Of a DNA stretch of 33,816 nucleotides, positions 22,216-30,071 are shown one piece after another. How positions within the stretch are numbered: the first letter of the stretch is position 1; the number at the start of each line of letters is the position of its first letter. The position numbers and the translations under genes are program-made. This DNA is from Candidatus Kaiserbacteria bacterium (GTDB taxonomy: Bacteria; Patescibacteriota; Minisyncoccia; Phycocordibacterales; UBA2100): the NCBI GenBank assembly GCA_016204805.1, contig JACQKA010000022.1, positions 1 to 33,816 of the forward strand. Reading direction: 5' to 3'. The notes under the pieces were generated by a model, which had not been told where the DNA came from, ran no database searches, and worked only from the letters and a program-made list of their open reading frames with translations.

Positions 22216-23106
22216 CTACTTCAAAGATCGTAGATATCGCGATGGAAGCTCGTGTCCAAGCACTGCTTCCATGTACCGCGATGCTTTGACGAGTTTTGCA
22301 ATGTCGATGCCGGTCGTGATGTTACTTTTCGCAAAGCAGTCCACGACATCTTCGGTAGCAACATTGCCGACCGACACGTTGGCGAACGGACAACCGCCCA
22401 ATCCGCCAGCGGAGCTATCGAATGTCCGAATACCGAGGGCATACCCACGCTCGATGTTCGCGAGCGCATTGCCATCAGTATCGTGCATATGAAGTGCAAA
22501 GCAAGATGTGCCGTGCCGTGCGAGTACAACGTCGAGAAGCTGTGACACTTCATCAGGACTCGCTTTGCCGATCGTATCCGCAAGTGACACTTCATAGACG
22601 CCGAGATCAAAGAGTGCGGTTGCAACATCGAGAACTTTCTGTGGATCAACTCGGCCTTCGTACGGACACCACCATGCTGTTGATACGTATCCACGCACCA
22701 CCATGTCAGAGCGCAAGGCACATGCGACAATGCCGCGATATGCCTCGATCGATTCGTCAATGGACTGTCTAATGTTCCGTACGCTGAATGTATCAGATGC
22801 CGCGGCAACAATGGCGATTTCTTTAACGCCCGACGCAAGCGCTCGAACTAATCCTACGCCGTTTGCAACAAGTGCAGAATAGTGCGCGGGTGGGTATGTA
22901 AGTAGTGCCTCACATACCACCTGTGCATCACGCATCTGCGGCACAAGGTCAGGTCGAACAAATGACGTGACCTCGATGTGCCGACACCCCGCATCCACCA
23001 ATTTCTTGATGAACGCTATCTTGTGTTCGGTCGCGATGAAGTCCTCAATATTCTGGAGCCCATCGCGCGGACCGACTTCGACAATGCGAACGTCATTTCG
23101 ATCCAT
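22216..23106 (-). CDS. Hydroxymethylglutaryl-CoA lyase
   Basis: HMG-CoA lyase splits HMG-CoA into acetoacetate and acetyl-CoA, the last specific step of leucine breakdown. Seen in 296 aa: VEVGPRDGLQN with Arg14 and Asp15, metal ligands HMHD (His206, His208), and GGLGGCPFA with the active-site Cys239, followed by NVATEDVV. All catalytic residues are present and length is normal. Its start overlaps the end of the carboxyltransferase gene by 14 nt, so it belongs to the same operon, with the terminator 7 nt after its stop. Related lyases of the DRE-TIM family would lack this Cys block, so confidence in the call is high. Confidence 0.95.
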   Translation of the reverse strand: MDRNDVRIVEVGPRDGLQNIEDFIATEHKIAFIKKLVDAGCRHIEVTSFVRPDLVPQMRDAQVVCEALLTYPPAHYSALVANGVGLVRALASGVKEIAIVAAASDTFSVRNIRQSIDESIEAYRGIVACALRSDMVVRGYVSTAWWCPYEGRVDPQKVLDVATALFDLGVYEVSLADTIGKASPDEVSQLLDVVLARHGTSCFALHMHDTDGNALANIERGYALGIRTFDSSAGGLGGCPFANVSVGNVATEDVVDCFAKSNITTGIDIAKLVKASRYMEAVLGHELPSRYLRSLK

Positions 23107-24799
23107 AGCTCTTCTCCACCAGTGCGGGCCACAGCGTCCAAAGCCCTTGCACGGACTCTGGCTTCTTCATGCCCGAATACGCTGCGTGCAAAAACCACGT
23201 AAGGTACTCGCGGAGTCGTGACAAATTCACGACTTCATCAACGATACCCTGCCTTGCAACATAGTGCGGGCAGGCGCTCTCGCTGTACTTTTCCACGAGT
23301 CCGTTCATTTTCGCAATGACAGAAAGCCGCTCCGTATCATCTGCCGCCTTTTTAAGAGCGCGGCCAAAACAAGCGATTGCAGCGGTTTCTTTGTGCATGA
23401 CCATGACCTCGGTCACTGCAGTTCCGATCGTGAGCGCATTGTTGGACGCCATCGGTCCGCACATTACGTAGTGGCTCGCCGCATGCCCCTTTCGAAGCAC
23501 GACGGTAGCCATTGGAATGTTCGCGCGTTCGATTGCATAGATGAGCGCCTGCCCCAGACCGAGGAGCCCTGCCTTTTCGGCTTGGTCTCCGACGTCGATT
23601 CCCGACGTGTCTTGGAGCCAGATCATCGGCACCTTATTTTCATCGCACCACGAGACGAATTTACACATCTTCACCAAACCCTGCCGGTACAATTTCCCTC
23701 CTATGCCAGGATAATCCGCATACTCGGGATAGCCGCGAGGAAGGAAGCCCTGCCGATTGGCAACTATGCCTGCAGAGAGTCCGTCAACGGATACGACTCC
23801 GCAATACACTTCGGGGCCATATCCTGGCAGATATTCTCTTGATGTACTTCCGTCTACCAGTCGGGCAAGTATATCTTCCGTCTTGTATGTCATTTTTGAA
23901 TCATGAGGTATTAGGTAGTACAGATCCTCACCGTCATATTTTGGAGGGTCTGTGACGTCCCACAGTTCTTGCGGGTCATCTGCACCGCGAGCGGCAATGC
24001 ACGACCTCATGGCTTCGATCACTTCTTTCTCCGTCCCGTGTACACTGTCGAAGAATCCCGTCTGCGTATGAACGGTTGAGCTACCGGGGGGCGGAATCTT
24101 GCTGATCCGTTCCATTTCCTCCAGCAGCGCAGTAACATCCTCTTCGCTAAAACCACTCTTCGAAGACCGCATACCGCTCAAAATCGCCGCGCCGCCGACC
24201 GCCATGCTGGCGTCTGCGTGCGCCAAGCGCTTGGTGGCGGAAATACCGTGATAGCCGCCGCCCGCGGGATTGGTTCCGAAGATGCCCGCGATGATGGGGA
24301 TGCCCTTCGCCGAAAGGCGAGCGTTATTGAAGAATATCTTTCCACCGCTGTCGTGACCAGTGTATACCCGATCCTGTCGTTCAAGATCGAGCCCGCTACA
24401 TTCAAGAAGCCACATGATGGGTGTGTGTAGCAATTCCGCCAACCGCTGTATACGCAGTATCTTTTGGGGTTGGCCGGGAAGCCACGCTCCCTTGCGTAGT
24501 TCAGGATTGGATGCGATGACGCACACGCATTCCCCATGCACTTTTGCCAGTCCAGTGATGACGCCGGTTGCTCCTTCAGGATTGCATTCCGGATCATACA
24601 GACTCCCGAGATCAAGAAACGTTCCAGGGTCAACGAGTAGCGTGATGCGCTCCCGCACGACCCTTTCTTTCCTTGCGCTCTGGGAGTGCCCAAGTACACG
24701 CTCGGTTTCCTTGATACGTGCGGCATTCGTTTCGTTCCGCGTATAGTCACCTGGGGAACATGCTCTTCCCAAGGTCTCTAGTCTGCCGAAATCGCTCAT
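23093..24799 (-). CDS. Biotin-dependent acyl-CoA carboxyltransferase, glutaconyl-CoA decarboxylase alpha-like
   Basis: This 568-aa double-crotonase-fold enzyme moves a carboxyl group between biotin and an enoyl-CoA. Blocks seen include KGAWLPGQPQKILR, CSGLDLERQDRVY, FGTNPAGGGYHGIS, MAVGGAAILSGM, GIGGKLYRQGLVKM, WLQDTSGIDVG and LRKGHAASHYVM. From memory these match glutaconyl-CoA decarboxylase alpha (GcdA) more closely than methylcrotonyl- or propionyl-CoA carboxylase beta. In this operon the likely reaction is 3-methylcrotonyl-CoA to or from 3-methylglutaconyl-CoA. No biotin carboxylase, biotin carrier or membrane decarboxylase subunit is in the window, so the biotin partner must lie elsewhere. 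Its start overlaps the hydratase stop as ATGA. Confidence 0.88.
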   Translation of the reverse strand: MSDFGRLETLGRACSPGDYTRNETNAARIKETERVLGHSQSARKERVVRERITLLVDPGTFLDLGSLYDPECNPEGATGVITGLAKVHGECVCVIASNPELRKGAWLPGQPQKILRIQRLAELLHTPIMWLLECSGLDLERQDRVYTGHDSGGKIFFNNARLSAKGIPIIAGIFGTNPAGGGYHGISATKRLAHADASMAVGGAAILSGMRSSKSGFSEEDVTALLEEMERISKIPPPGSSTVHTQTGFFDSVHGTEKEVIEAMRSCIAARGADDPQELWDVTDPPKYDGEDLYYLIPHDSKMTYKTEDILARLVDGSTSREYLPGYGPEVYCGVVSVDGLSAGIVANRQGFLPRGYPEYADYPGIGGKLYRQGLVKMCKFVSWCDENKVPMIWLQDTSGIDVGDQAEKAGLLGLGQALIYAIERANIPMATVVLRKGHAASHYVMCGPMASNNALTIGTAVTEVMVMHKETAAIACFGRALKKAADDTERLSVIAKMNGLVEKYSESACPHYVARQGIVDEVVNLSRLREYLTWFLHAAYSGMKKPESVQGLWTLWPALVEKSYGSK

Positions 24800-25851
24800 G
24801 ATTTTTCCTCCATCTGTTTGAGCTCGAAGTTAGGGACTCTCTTTTCCAATACCGCTCGGATGCCTTCCGCAAGAAGAGGATGTCGATAGAGCATCGAATC
24901 GCACTTCATCTCTGTGCGGAAAAAATGCTCCTCTTCATACGGGATGCCGTACGCTAGAAACAACGTACGGAGCGCCTGTATTGATTGAGGTGCGAGGGGC
25001 ATTTTCAATTCCGCAATTTCATTCCGAACATCCCCGAGGGGTTTCCCCCACAGATGACTATATGTATGAGGATCGCATCTTCGTGCGACCTCTGCTTCCA
25101 TGTCATCCTCACTCATGAGTATGGTGGGAACGCGAGTTTTGATCTTGCTCAAGGCGAGCTTGAACGCCCGTTGGAACAATGCCGCGAGCATACAGCTACC
25201 GACCACTGCGTCCAAAACACCGATAGCTTTGAGTTCACGTGCGGTTGTTTTTCGTGCTGTCGCAACGAGACAACGCGCATTATGATGCCCTGCCTTGGTA
25301 CTCAATCGCGCGAGACCACCCCATCCAGGGATGAGTCCGATGGTCGCCTCGCTCATGCAGATAGTCGTGCGGGGATCGCCGACCATCTGATCCGCCCAGA
25401 GCGCAATTTCTGCAGACCCGCCGTAATAATCACCGCCGGGAAGTACAGAAATAATGCGTAGGTGTTTTGCGAGCGCGCGTACTCTTTTATAGAGCGCGAA
25501 CGCCGTGAGCAACCGTCGATCCGCCCACCTGTATCCGCGTTTCGTACGCAGACTGGTGAGTGTTTCTTTGAGATCGCCACCGGCGTGTACTGGATCGGGT
25601 GCAAACGAAAAGATGAGGAACGATAATTCCCTCTTTCGCCGCTCGATGAGTTTCAGCTCCGACGCATAGGCGTCTAACACGTGCGTGTCTATTTGATGCA
25701 CCGGCGGATTCTCATAGTGCAGTACCACGCCGCGAGTCCCTTTGAAGGACACGGTGTGTGCGTGTAGCATTTTGAGACCGCCCCATGCCACGGTGCAGGA
25801 ATCCAAAATCTGGGCACCGGTACTTTCAATGGCTTGGCGCAGTTGGTCCAT
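24796..25851 (-). CDS. Enoyl-CoA hydratase/isomerase family protein
   Basis: A 351-aa crotonase-fold protein. FSFAPDPVHAGGDLKE forms the oxyanion-hole loop (AGGDL, 90-94). Both hydratase glutamates are present: Glu148 in YGGSAEIALWAD and Glu168 in CMSEATIGLIPGWGG. The C-terminal third (residues ~250-351) is longer than in ordinary hydratases (~260 aa) and ends LLAEGIRAVLEKRVPNF, recalling both hydratases and hydroxyisobutyryl-CoA hydrolases. In this operon it probably hydrates 3-methylglutaconyl-CoA to HMG-CoA (inference). It is the first gene of the operon, with AGGAAGGA before the ATG and a good promoter. Divergence in the active-site loop (PGGDYYGGS) makes the exact reaction uncertain. Confidence 0.82.
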   Translation of the reverse strand: MDQLRQAIESTGAQILDSCTVAWGGLKMLHAHTVSFKGTRGVVLHYENPPVHQIDTHVLDAYASELKLIERRKRELSFLIFSFAPDPVHAGGDLKETLTSLRTKRGYRWADRRLLTAFALYKRVRALAKHLRIISVLPGGDYYGGSAEIALWADQMVGDPRTTICMSEATIGLIPGWGGLARLSTKAGHHNARCLVATARKTTARELKAIGVLDAVVGSCMLAALFQRAFKLALSKIKTRVPTILMSEDDMEAEVARRCDPHTYSHLWGKPLGDVRNEIAELKMPLAPQSIQALRTLFLAYGIPYEEEHFFRTEMKCDSMLYRHPLLAEGIRAVLEKRVPNFELKQMEEKS

Positions 25852-25893
25852 GCAGTTCCTTCCTCTCTTTATATGTCAAAGCTCCTGTCCGAC

Positions 25894-25922
25894 ACCATAC
25901 AATTCTGAACTGTGTGAGTCAA
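25894..25922 (-). promoter_or_regulatory. Promoter of the hydratase-carboxyltransferase-lyase operon
   Basis: Minus strand TTGACT (25917-25922), 17 bp, TATGGT (25894-25899), 42 nt before ATG 25851. Confidence 0.65.
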
Positions 25923-25924
25923 GG

Positions 25925-25955
25925 AAAAACTCCGGCAGATTTTGCCGGAGTTTTT
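25925..25955. terminator. Bidirectional terminator after the thiolase gene
   Basis: AAAAACTCCGGCA/TGCCGGAGTTTTT stem with a GATTT loop lies just after the thiolase stop (minus strand); its U-run works on both strands. Confidence 0.9.
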
Positions 25956-25957
25956 GT

Positions 25958-27157
25958 TCATGTTCTTTCCAAAAGAACAGCGACCGCCTCGCCGCCGCCG
26001 TTACAGGCGACCGCGACGCCTCTCTTTTTCTTCAGCGCAACAAGCTGGTGTGCGAGCTGGCCCACGATGCGCGTGCCGGTCGCACCCAAGGGATGCCCGA
26101 TCGCGATCGACCCGCCCCACACGTTCATCTTTTCGCGTGGGATGTAGAGCCATCGCATTGCAAAAAGCGGAACGACAGCAAATGCTTCGTTCACTTCGAA
26201 CAGATCAATGTCATCGATCTTAAGACCGCAACTATCAAGAAGTTTCTTGGTTGCGCTCGCCGGCGCTGTTGTATACCAATTCGGCCCATGCGAACAAACC
26301 GCGAAATCGCATATGCGCGCGATTGGTTCGATACCCATGTGGCGAACGGAAGGCTCATCAGCGATAAGAAGCCCCGACGCGCCGTCTGCGATCTGTGCCG
26401 ACGTCGCCGCAGTGATGGTGCCTTTCTTGTCGAATGCTGGCGGCATTTTTTTTATCTTGGTAGCATCCGCCACCCGCAGACCTTCGTCTTTGTATAGGCC
26501 GCTCACTGATGCCATCCACGTATCGAAACAGCCGTCACTGTGCGCATTGTTGGCGCGAGCAAAGCTTTCGATCGCGTACTCTTCCTGCGCTTCGCGCGTG
26601 ATGCCGAAGTGCGCCGCACAATACTCCGCGACAGCGCCCATGTGGGGTCGACCTTCAGCCGACGGTTCGGAAAGTCCATCGTACACCATGCTGTCGTACG
26701 CTTCCCGCGGCGATTCCTTGCCTGATTTGATATAGAGACTGGATAGCGTCTCATCGCCCATACGTTTTGCACCACGCCGGATGAGATAGGGTGCCCTACT
26801 CATGCTCTCCATGCCGCCCGCGATCATGCAGTCGGCCTCGTCGAGCTGGATCATATGAGTCGCGTGTCGTAGCGCCACGAGTGATGACGCGCACACTTTG
26901 TTGAATGTCTCTCCGGGACATGTATGCGGCAAACCGCTCTGTAGCGCCGCATGACGCGCAGGGTTCTGTCCTTCGCCCGCAGTCAAGACCTCGCCCATGA
27001 ACACCCCCTTCACCATATCGAGAGGTAGATTGCTCCTCTCTAATAAAGATCTGATGACCACTGCTCCGAGTTCAGAGCTCGAATGTTCTTTCAACGACCC
27101 GCAGAAACTGCCATGCGCGGTGCGCACGGCATCGCAAATGTACACACTTCGCTTCAT
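25958..27157 (-). CDS. Acetyl-CoA acetyltransferase (thiolase)
   Basis: Thiolase cleaves 3-ketoacyl-CoA, here probably acetoacetyl-CoA, into acetyl-CoA units, or condenses them. The 399-aa length is normal. Seen: NKVCASSL with nucleophile Cys89, EVNEAFA, GGSIAIGHPLGATG with the catalytic His (~356), and VACNGGGEA with the second Cys (~386). The usual CxGGG motif reads CNGGG. GAGGAGA precedes the ATG. The gene has its own promoter and terminator and is not part of the operon downstream of it. If acetoacetate from HMG-CoA lyase is to reach it, a CoA-transferase or ligase would be needed; none is in the window. Confidence 0.93.
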   Translation of the reverse strand: MKRSVYICDAVRTAHGSFCGSLKEHSSSELGAVVIRSLLERSNLPLDMVKGVFMGEVLTAGEGQNPARHAALQSGLPHTCPGETFNKVCASSLVALRHATHMIQLDEADCMIAGGMESMSRAPYLIRRGAKRMGDETLSSLYIKSGKESPREAYDSMVYDGLSEPSAEGRPHMGAVAEYCAAHFGITREAQEEYAIESFARANNAHSDGCFDTWMASVSGLYKDEGLRVADATKIKKMPPAFDKKGTITAATSAQIADGASGLLIADEPSVRHMGIEPIARICDFAVCSHGPNWYTTAPASATKKLLDSCGLKIDDIDLFEVNEAFAVVPLFAMRWLYIPREKMNVWGGSIAIGHPLGATGTRIVGQLAHQLVALKKKRGVAVACNGGGEAVAVLLERT

Positions 27158-27184
27158 GTGTGTCTCCTCTATTGCTCTGTGGTC

Positions 27185-27217
27185 ACCCTAGCGCATTTGT
27201 GTGGGAGTGCAATGCGC
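27185..27217 (-). promoter_or_regulatory. Thiolase promoter with a palindromic operator candidate
   Basis: Minus strand TTGCAC, 16 bp, TAGGGT (27185-27190), about 27 nt before the ATG. The perfect inverted repeat GCGCATT-N13-AATGCGC (27191-27197 and 27211-27217) lies directly against the -10 box, covering the spacer and the -35, where a repressor would act. Confidence 0.5.
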
Positions 27218-27225
27218 AAGCCGGA

Positions 27226-27353
27226 GTCGCCACATCCTCCAAAAAGACTGGAGCTTGGGCAATTCCCGTTTTGCCCAAGAGCGAAGCGATTGGATGCAAA
27301 ACGCAATCCTGTAAGGGACGCCCTCGAGTGGTCTTTTTGGAGGATGTGGCGAC
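27226..27353 (-). repeat. Palindromic element B (23-bp perfect arms, 55-nt insertion in the core)
   Basis: Arms 27226-27248 and 27331-27353 are perfectly complementary. Read on the minus strand it has the same signatures as element A, GACCACTCGAGGGCGT (27318-27333) and TTGCCCAAGCT (27252-27262), with 55 extra nt between them. Five positions differ between the A and B arms, and each change is matched in the opposite arm. It begins 8 nt after the stop of the minus-strand ligase gene, the same placement as element A. An inner hairpin CTTGGGCAA/TTGCCCAAG (27254-27279) is present. Confidence 0.85.
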
Positions 27354-27361
27354 GAAGGCGC

Positions 27362-28396
27362 TTATTCGAAGTCCACAGCATTGCCGCGCGCGAGCGTATT
27401 TTCGACGATCTCTTTCACCAGATCGGTGTAGGTCAGATTCTGTAATCTGGCGCTGTCCCCGAATTCACCCTCGGGCGAGAAGTCCGGATTAGGATTGATC
27501 TCGAGAATATACGGACGGCGATTCTCGCTGATGCGGAAATCGATGCGCGCGTAATCACGGCACCCGAGCGTCTGGAATGCCCGGAGCGCGAGTTTCTCGA
27601 GCCGGTTCTTGAGCGTCGTTTCGATTTCAGCGGGAAACACTGCATTCAGATCCGGCGCATCACTTTTCCATTTTGCTTCGTATGATTTGATCTTCGGTTC
27701 TTTTGCTGACAGCACGCTGAAATCGATCTCGCCTATGCCGAGTACGCGCGGCGGATTGCCGAATACCGGCACCGTGACTTCGCGTCCTTCGATAAATTCT
27801 TCGACGAGCGCCGCTTGTTTGTAGGTTTCGTGAATGATCTTTATCTGCTCCTCGGCTTCTTTGGGGGTTTTAACCACCGAATCTTTCGTAATACCGAAAC
27901 TGCCGTCTTCGCGTACGGGCTTTACGATAAAAGGCGGCGTGATGGCGTCGAGGTTCGGCATGTCGCCCACCTGCGCCAATATAGATGGCGCGACCGGTAG
28001 CCCCGACGCGCGCGCGATCTGCTTGCAGCGCATCTTATTAAGCGCCAAAACAAGCGAAAGCGGCGGCGCGCCCGTATACGGGATCTTCAGCAATTCGAGC
28101 CAGCCGGCCACGTACATCTCGGCGAGCGCTTTGTGTTTGTGGTTGTAGAGCGTTTCGCAGAGGTTGAATATGAGATCCGGCTTGATCTCTTCGAGCTGTG
28201 CGGTGAATTTTGACGTCAATTTGCGCAACGCGAGCGTGCGCACGTTCATGCCGAGTTCTTTGAGCGACGAGCGTACCGCTTTCGTGTCGCTCCGTTCATT
28301 CAATATCGATTCGAAATCCGCTTCAGCCATTTCTTCCGGCGGTTTGCCGCTCGCAACGTTATACAAGATGAGACACGTTTTGCCTTCCAATTTCAT
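27362..28396 (-). CDS. D-alanine-D-alanine ligase-like ATP-grasp protein
   Basis: The 344-aa protein has the ATP-grasp order of Ddl enzymes: N-terminal domain with PDLIFNLCETLYNHKHKALAE, LLKIPYTGAPPLSLVLALNK (substrate/ATP entry), PPFIVKPVREDGSFGIT (ATP lysine), EEFIEGREVTVPV, and the metal-binding YILEINPNPDFSPEG at the end. Many Ddl relatives in CPR join other amino acids or peptides, so cell-wall D-Ala-D-Ala synthesis is only the default assumption; the EGREVTVPV and NPNPDF segments are typical of the wider group. AAAGG upstream may act as SD. It is divergent from a second ATP-grasp gene over 121 bp and followed by palindromic element B. Confidence 0.82.
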   Translation of the reverse strand: MKLEGKTCLILYNVASGKPPEEMAEADFESILNERSDTKAVRSSLKELGMNVRTLALRKLTSKFTAQLEEIKPDLIFNLCETLYNHKHKALAEMYVAGWLELLKIPYTGAPPLSLVLALNKMRCKQIARASGLPVAPSILAQVGDMPNLDAITPPFIVKPVREDGSFGITKDSVVKTPKEAEEQIKIIHETYKQAALVEEFIEGREVTVPVFGNPPRVLGIGEIDFSVLSAKEPKIKSYEAKWKSDAPDLNAVFPAEIETTLKNRLEKLALRAFQTLGCRDYARIDFRISENRRPYILEINPNPDFSPEGEFGDSARLQNLTYTDLVKEIVENTLARGNAVDFE

Positions 28397-28517
28397 ACTA
28401 TACCTTTATTAAATCATATCGCTTACAAAAAAGAAATAGAAAAATTAACATATGGACGTTATCCCCTGTTTTACTAAAACTTCACGATAAAAAAATATTC
28501 GTCTATATAATTACCTG
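28397..28517. promoter_or_regulatory. AT-rich divergent region with a leaderless-type promoter for the plus-strand ligase
   Basis: On the plus strand a perfect TATAAT (28506-28511) lies 6 nt before ATG 28518, with a weak TTCACG about 19 bp upstream. On the minus strand TATGAT lies about 16 nt before the Ddl-like ATG. Confidence 0.55.
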
Positions 28518-29447
28518 ATGCTGACCATCGGATATATTTTCGGAAACAAAGAATTAACGTACGAGGACAAATTATTTTTGAGGCTGACTCGCAAAAAAGG
28601 TGCGCGGGTGGTCACCTTTCCCTCCATGCGGCACATTTCGCCCCGCCAGATAGTCAACAAATCCGCACGGTGCGATGTTATATTCAATGGTTCTGCAGAT
28701 TTGGTCGCGGTGGAAATTGCAAAAATAGCCGAATACGCGGGTGCGCTTGTTTTGGACCCCACACAATCTTTTTATTACTGCGAAGACAAGATGCTGTTCT
28801 CGATCCTCTGTGCGAAGCACGGCATCCCGACGCCCAAAACGTACCTGCTCCCCATGCCCATCCACAAATGCCGCGAGCCGATACGGCGTTTGATACGCGC
28901 ACACGGTGCCGTCGTGATTAAAAACATCATGGCGGACAACGGTGAATTCGTTGGTCGCGCGAAAACTGTTGATCAGGCACTGGAATTGATCAAAAAGTTC
29001 CGCAAGCGCGATCTTGCACCACTCATCGCACAGGAATATATCCACGCATCGCGTAATGTCTACCGCGTCATGGTTCTGGACGGTACAGTCGTGCAGGGTG
29101 TCGTGAAAAAATCGCGCCACTGGAAATGCACGGGCGAATTTGTACACGGAGACGCCCCCGTGTTCCACGTCCCACCGCCACTCGAGGAGGTGTGTGTCAA
29201 AATTGCGCAGGTCACTAATCTTCCCCTCTGCGGCATAGATCTGATGCGCAAGAACGACACATGGGTCGCCATTGAAGCGAACTCCTGCCCTGGAATGGAC
29301 TTCGTTAAGCAAGACATGGCGCGCCTCTACGAGCGTCTGATCAGCTATCTCGTGCGCAGGGCAAACGCCCGCAAAGAAGCGGTGCGTAGTGCCTATGCTA
29401 ATGCGATAGAAACAGAGCTCCCGCTCGTTGTCGCACCGCGCACATAG
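28518..29447 (+). CDS. ATP-grasp ligase, RimK/glutathione synthase-like
   Basis: A 309-aa ATP-grasp protein that would form an acyl-phosphate and join it to an amine, as RimK and related ligases do. Seen: a pre-ATP-grasp domain with DPTQSFYYCEDKMLFSILC, GIPTPKTYLLP, VVIKNIMADNGEFV (ATP lysine and glycine loop), LIAQEYIHASRNVYRVMVLDG, and WVAIEANSCPGMDF with the Mg-binding Glu and Asn. The substrate is unknown. With the divergent Ddl-like gene it could make a small peptide or modify a protein tail (inference). Translation probably begins on a leaderless mRNA, as TATAAT lies 6 nt before the start. The last ~25 residues are a variable tail. Confidence 0.8.
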   Translation: MLTIGYIFGNKELTYEDKLFLRLTRKKGARVVTFPSMRHISPRQIVNKSARCDVIFNGSADLVAVEIAKIAEYAGALVLDPTQSFYYCEDKMLFSILCAKHGIPTPKTYLLPMPIHKCREPIRRLIRAHGAVVIKNIMADNGEFVGRAKTVDQALELIKKFRKRDLAPLIAQEYIHASRNVYRVMVLDGTVVQGVVKKSRHWKCTGEFVHGDAPVFHVPPPLEEVCVKIAQVTNLPLCGIDLMRKNDTWVAIEANSCPGMDFVKQDMARLYERLISYLVRRANARKEAVRSAYANAIETELPLVVAPRT

Positions 29448-29489
29448 TGCTCCTTACCCCACAATTTCATTTGCACTGCGGATGTGAAT

Positions 29490-30038
29490 TTATCGAGCGC
29501 GCGAAAAATGTATACGGTCTACTACGAAATAATGTGCGAGGAGTGCCATCACGATGCCCAAGCCCGCGCCCACGATAACATCGGATGGATAGTGTACGCC
29601 CGCGACGATGCGGCTGATACCCATCAAAACGGCCGCAACAAAGAATGCGGCTCCCCACTTTTTGTTATGCAGATACACGACCATCGCCAGCGCAAAGAAT
29701 ATCGCCGCATGCGACGACGGGAATGACCACGAGCTATCGGCATAGAACCAACCATCGGAAAGCAGTGTGTGAGAAGAGAGTATCAGGAACGGCCGTGGGC
29801 GATGCATGAAATAACGGATCGCTTCTATCACGCCATAGCGCATGACCACGATGGCTATCGCCATCGTCCATCCGAATAACAATTTCCCCCGCTTCGTTTG
29901 TCGAAATAACAGCCATAAAAAAGCCGCAACGAGGAAATACTGCAGAATGGACGCAAAAAATATGACGATGGCATCGAGTACGGCGGAATGCCCAGCTAAA
30001 CCATTTAGTGCGAAAAACAGCGTATAATCCCATGCCAT
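29490..30038 (-). CDS. PAP2 family membrane phosphatase (undecaprenyl-diphosphatase-like)
   Basis: This 182-aa protein has five to six helices and the three acid phosphatase motifs: the KxxxxxxRP-like RYFMHRPRP, PSSHA (catalytic His), and SRIVAGVHYPSDV (Arg, nucleophilic His and Asp). Proteins of this size and order include BcrC-type undecaprenyl-diphosphatases, which recycle the lipid carrier of cell-wall synthesis, so that is the likely role; phosphatidylglycerol-phosphate phosphatase is an alternative. The active site faces outward. TACCAT lies 7 nt before the ATG and no SD is seen, fitting leaderless expression. It is convergent with the ATP-grasp gene and alone in its unit. Confidence 0.88.
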   Translation of the reverse strand: MAWDYTLFFALNGLAGHSAVLDAIVIFFASILQYFLVAAFLWLLFRQTKRGKLLFGWTMAIAIVVMRYGVIEAIRYFMHRPRPFLILSSHTLLSDGWFYADSSWSFPSSHAAIFFALAMVVYLHNKKWGAAFFVAAVLMGISRIVAGVHYPSDVIVGAGLGIVMALLAHYFVVDRIHFSRAR

Positions 30039-30045
30039 TACGTAT

Positions 30046-30051
30046 ATGGTA
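30046..30051 (-). promoter_or_regulatory. -10 box of a leaderless-type promoter (PAP2 gene)
   Basis: TACCAT within TGGTACCAT on the minus strand, 7 nt before ATG 30038. Confidence 0.4.
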
Positions 30052-30071
30052 CCATTCTAAAATTAAGGTTG

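Noticed and set aside
25742-26497. Plus-strand frame of 251 codons over the thiolase gene
   Set aside because: Antisense to thiolase and crosses its terminator; no recognisable product.
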